DNA of 7,251 nucleotides from NCBI GenBank assembly GCA_041481485.1, contig JBGPBY010000377.1:1-7251 (forward strand), written 5' to 3'. The notes below the pieces were generated by a model that worked only from the letters and a program-made list of their open reading frames with translations, did not search any database and was not told where the DNA came from. A program made the position numbers and the translations under genes. How positions within the stretch are numbered: the first letter of the stretch is position 1; every line of letters begins with the position of its first letter. The stretch comes from JBGPBY01 sp041481485. Its GTDB lineage: Bacteria > Acidobacteriota > Terriglobia > 20CM-2-55-15. Below are positions 6,677-7,251 of the stretch, in pieces.

Positions 6677-7128
6677 TTTCGATTGCCAAAACTCGACAAG
6701 CTGAATGGAATTCCTTTACCTGCGATTGCAACGGCAAGCAGACCGCTCAAAATCGGCAGTCCATCGCCTTTGGAAAGAAATCCATATTGAAGAATACTGC
6801 TGTGCGCGAAGTGAATGTTCAGCACCATCAGAAATGTCAGGATGGCGATAGGCCTTGTCCAAAAACCGAAGAACAGCGCAAGTCCCGCTCCCACTTCTGC
6901 AAGAAAAACAAGGCGGGCAACGACGGAAACACCGGGGATCAAAATTGCTTCGATATACCACCTTGCCGATGGTGCACCGGTATCCGCCCACCTCCGGAGA
7001 ATCTCAGTCAGCAATTCGGGATGTCTCATCCACGGAAGTTTGTCCCATCCTTCAAAGAAGAAGAACGCTCCGAGGCCCAGTCTCACGATGAGCAGACTGA
7101 TTTTTTCTGTGTTGATACGCGATGGCAT
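6673..7128 (-). CDS. DoxX-family integral membrane protein
   Basis: With the ATG at 7128 this is a 151-residue, four-helix membrane protein of the DoxX family. It has a helix near 10-27 ending in the family-typical FFFEGWDKL, then W-rich and P-rich loop residues, helices near 58-89 and 92-109 (FFGFWTRPIA between them), the NIHFAH.S segment (104-110) and a last helix near 124-140. DoxX members occur in redox and stress contexts, often linked to quinone or thiol metabolism, but no fixed reaction can be assigned. The frame stays open upstream to the window edge; an ATG at 7212 with a GAGAGGGA site would add 28 residues, yet that extension is hydrophilic, not typical of DoxX, and partly encoded by a repeat. 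I therefore prefer 7128, although its Shine-Dalgarno is poor. The stop overlaps the propeller start. Confidence 0.85.
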   Translation of the reverse strand: MPSRINTEKISLLIVRLGLGAFFFFEGWDKLPWMRHPELLTEILRRWADTGAPSARWYIEAILIPGVSVVARLVFLAEVGAGLALFFGFWTRPIAILTFLMVLNIHFAHSSILQYGFLSKGDGLPILSGLLAVAIAGKGIPFSLSSFGNRK

Positions 7129-7173
7129 AGATCTCGAGGTTTTAGCCAGGTGTGAACCAGCCTGAATCGAGCG

Positions 7174-7202
7174 ACTGTAGGCGCGGTCTATGAACATGTG
7201 AA
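7174..7202 (-). promoter_or_regulatory. Candidate sigma-70-type promoter for the DoxX, propeller and reductase operon
   Basis: On the minus strand TTCACA (7197-7202, 5 of 6 to TTGACA) and TACAGT (7174-7179, 4 of 6 to TATAAT) are spaced by 17 bases. Transcription would begin near 7167, giving a leader of about 38 bases before the ATG at 7128. If real, it also argues against the longer DoxX start at 7212, which would lie upstream of the transcript. Confidence 0.35.
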
Positions 7203-7220
7203 GGAGTGCCATCAAGAAAT

Positions 7221-7251
7221 CCCTCTCCCAACGGGAGAGGGTTGGGTGAGG
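7221..7251. repeat. REP-like extragenic inverted repeat at the right edge
   Basis: A perfect 9-bp stem (CCCTCTCCC and GGGAGAGGG, 7221-7229 and 7233-7241) has a 3-base loop, followed by TTGGGTGAGG running off the window. This 'ccctctccc...gggagaggg...gggtgagg' composition is a dispersed intergenic element seen in many bacterial genomes and often translated by mistake as 'PHPxLSRWERE'-like N-termini. It lies upstream of the DoxX promoter and may also act as a terminator or boundary for a preceding gene, though it has no T-tract. Confidence 0.65.

Overview
This is a single-direction block: every gene I can support lies on the minus strand, so transcription runs from the right edge (about 7200) to the left edge. 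The organism is most likely a soil- or sediment-type Gram-negative bacterium from Acidobacteriota or a neighbouring phylum. That is an inference from gene content: an ECF sigma factor overlapping a large membrane-anchored Hanks-type Ser/Thr kinase, a lipid-anchored YVTN-type beta-propeller, a DoxX protein, and predicted outer-membrane and lipoprotein genes. Base composition looks to be in the mid-50s % GC by eye. No marker gene fixes the phylum.

Layout in transcription order: (1) the right edge carries a REP-like inverted repeat (7221-7251) and a candidate promoter (7174-7202). (2) A metabolic or redox cluster follows: DoxX-family membrane protein (6673-7128), seven-bladed beta-propeller lipoprotein (5597-6676) and YajO-like aldo/keto reductase (4597-5595). 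These are joined by a 4-base GTGA overlap and a TGA-t-ATG junction. (3) A 97-base gap holds a possible 34-codon CxxC ORF (4496-4600) that fits between its neighbours with a 4-base overlap at each end. (4) A signalling pair comes next: ECF sigma factor (3900-4499) and Ser/Thr kinase fused to about 12 membrane segments (1522-3903), sharing ATGA. (5) A 102-base gap contains a weak candidate promoter and small palindromes. (6) An envelope pair follows: an unrecognised lipoprotein (829-1419, strong Shine-Dalgarno) and a probable small outer-membrane beta-barrel (140-832), again sharing ATGA. (7) Positions 1-139 hold only small dyads and no credible gene.

Working model (inference): the membrane module of the kinase senses an envelope state, the kinase controls the sigma factor encoded just before it, and the lipoprotein and barrel are envelope components or targets of that circuit. 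No anti-sigma factor is visible, which fits a kinase taking over that role. Close junctions make co-transcription of DoxX, propeller and reductase likely; whether they share a transcript with the signalling genes is open. I found no CRISPR array, tRNA, rRNA, transposase or phage gene.
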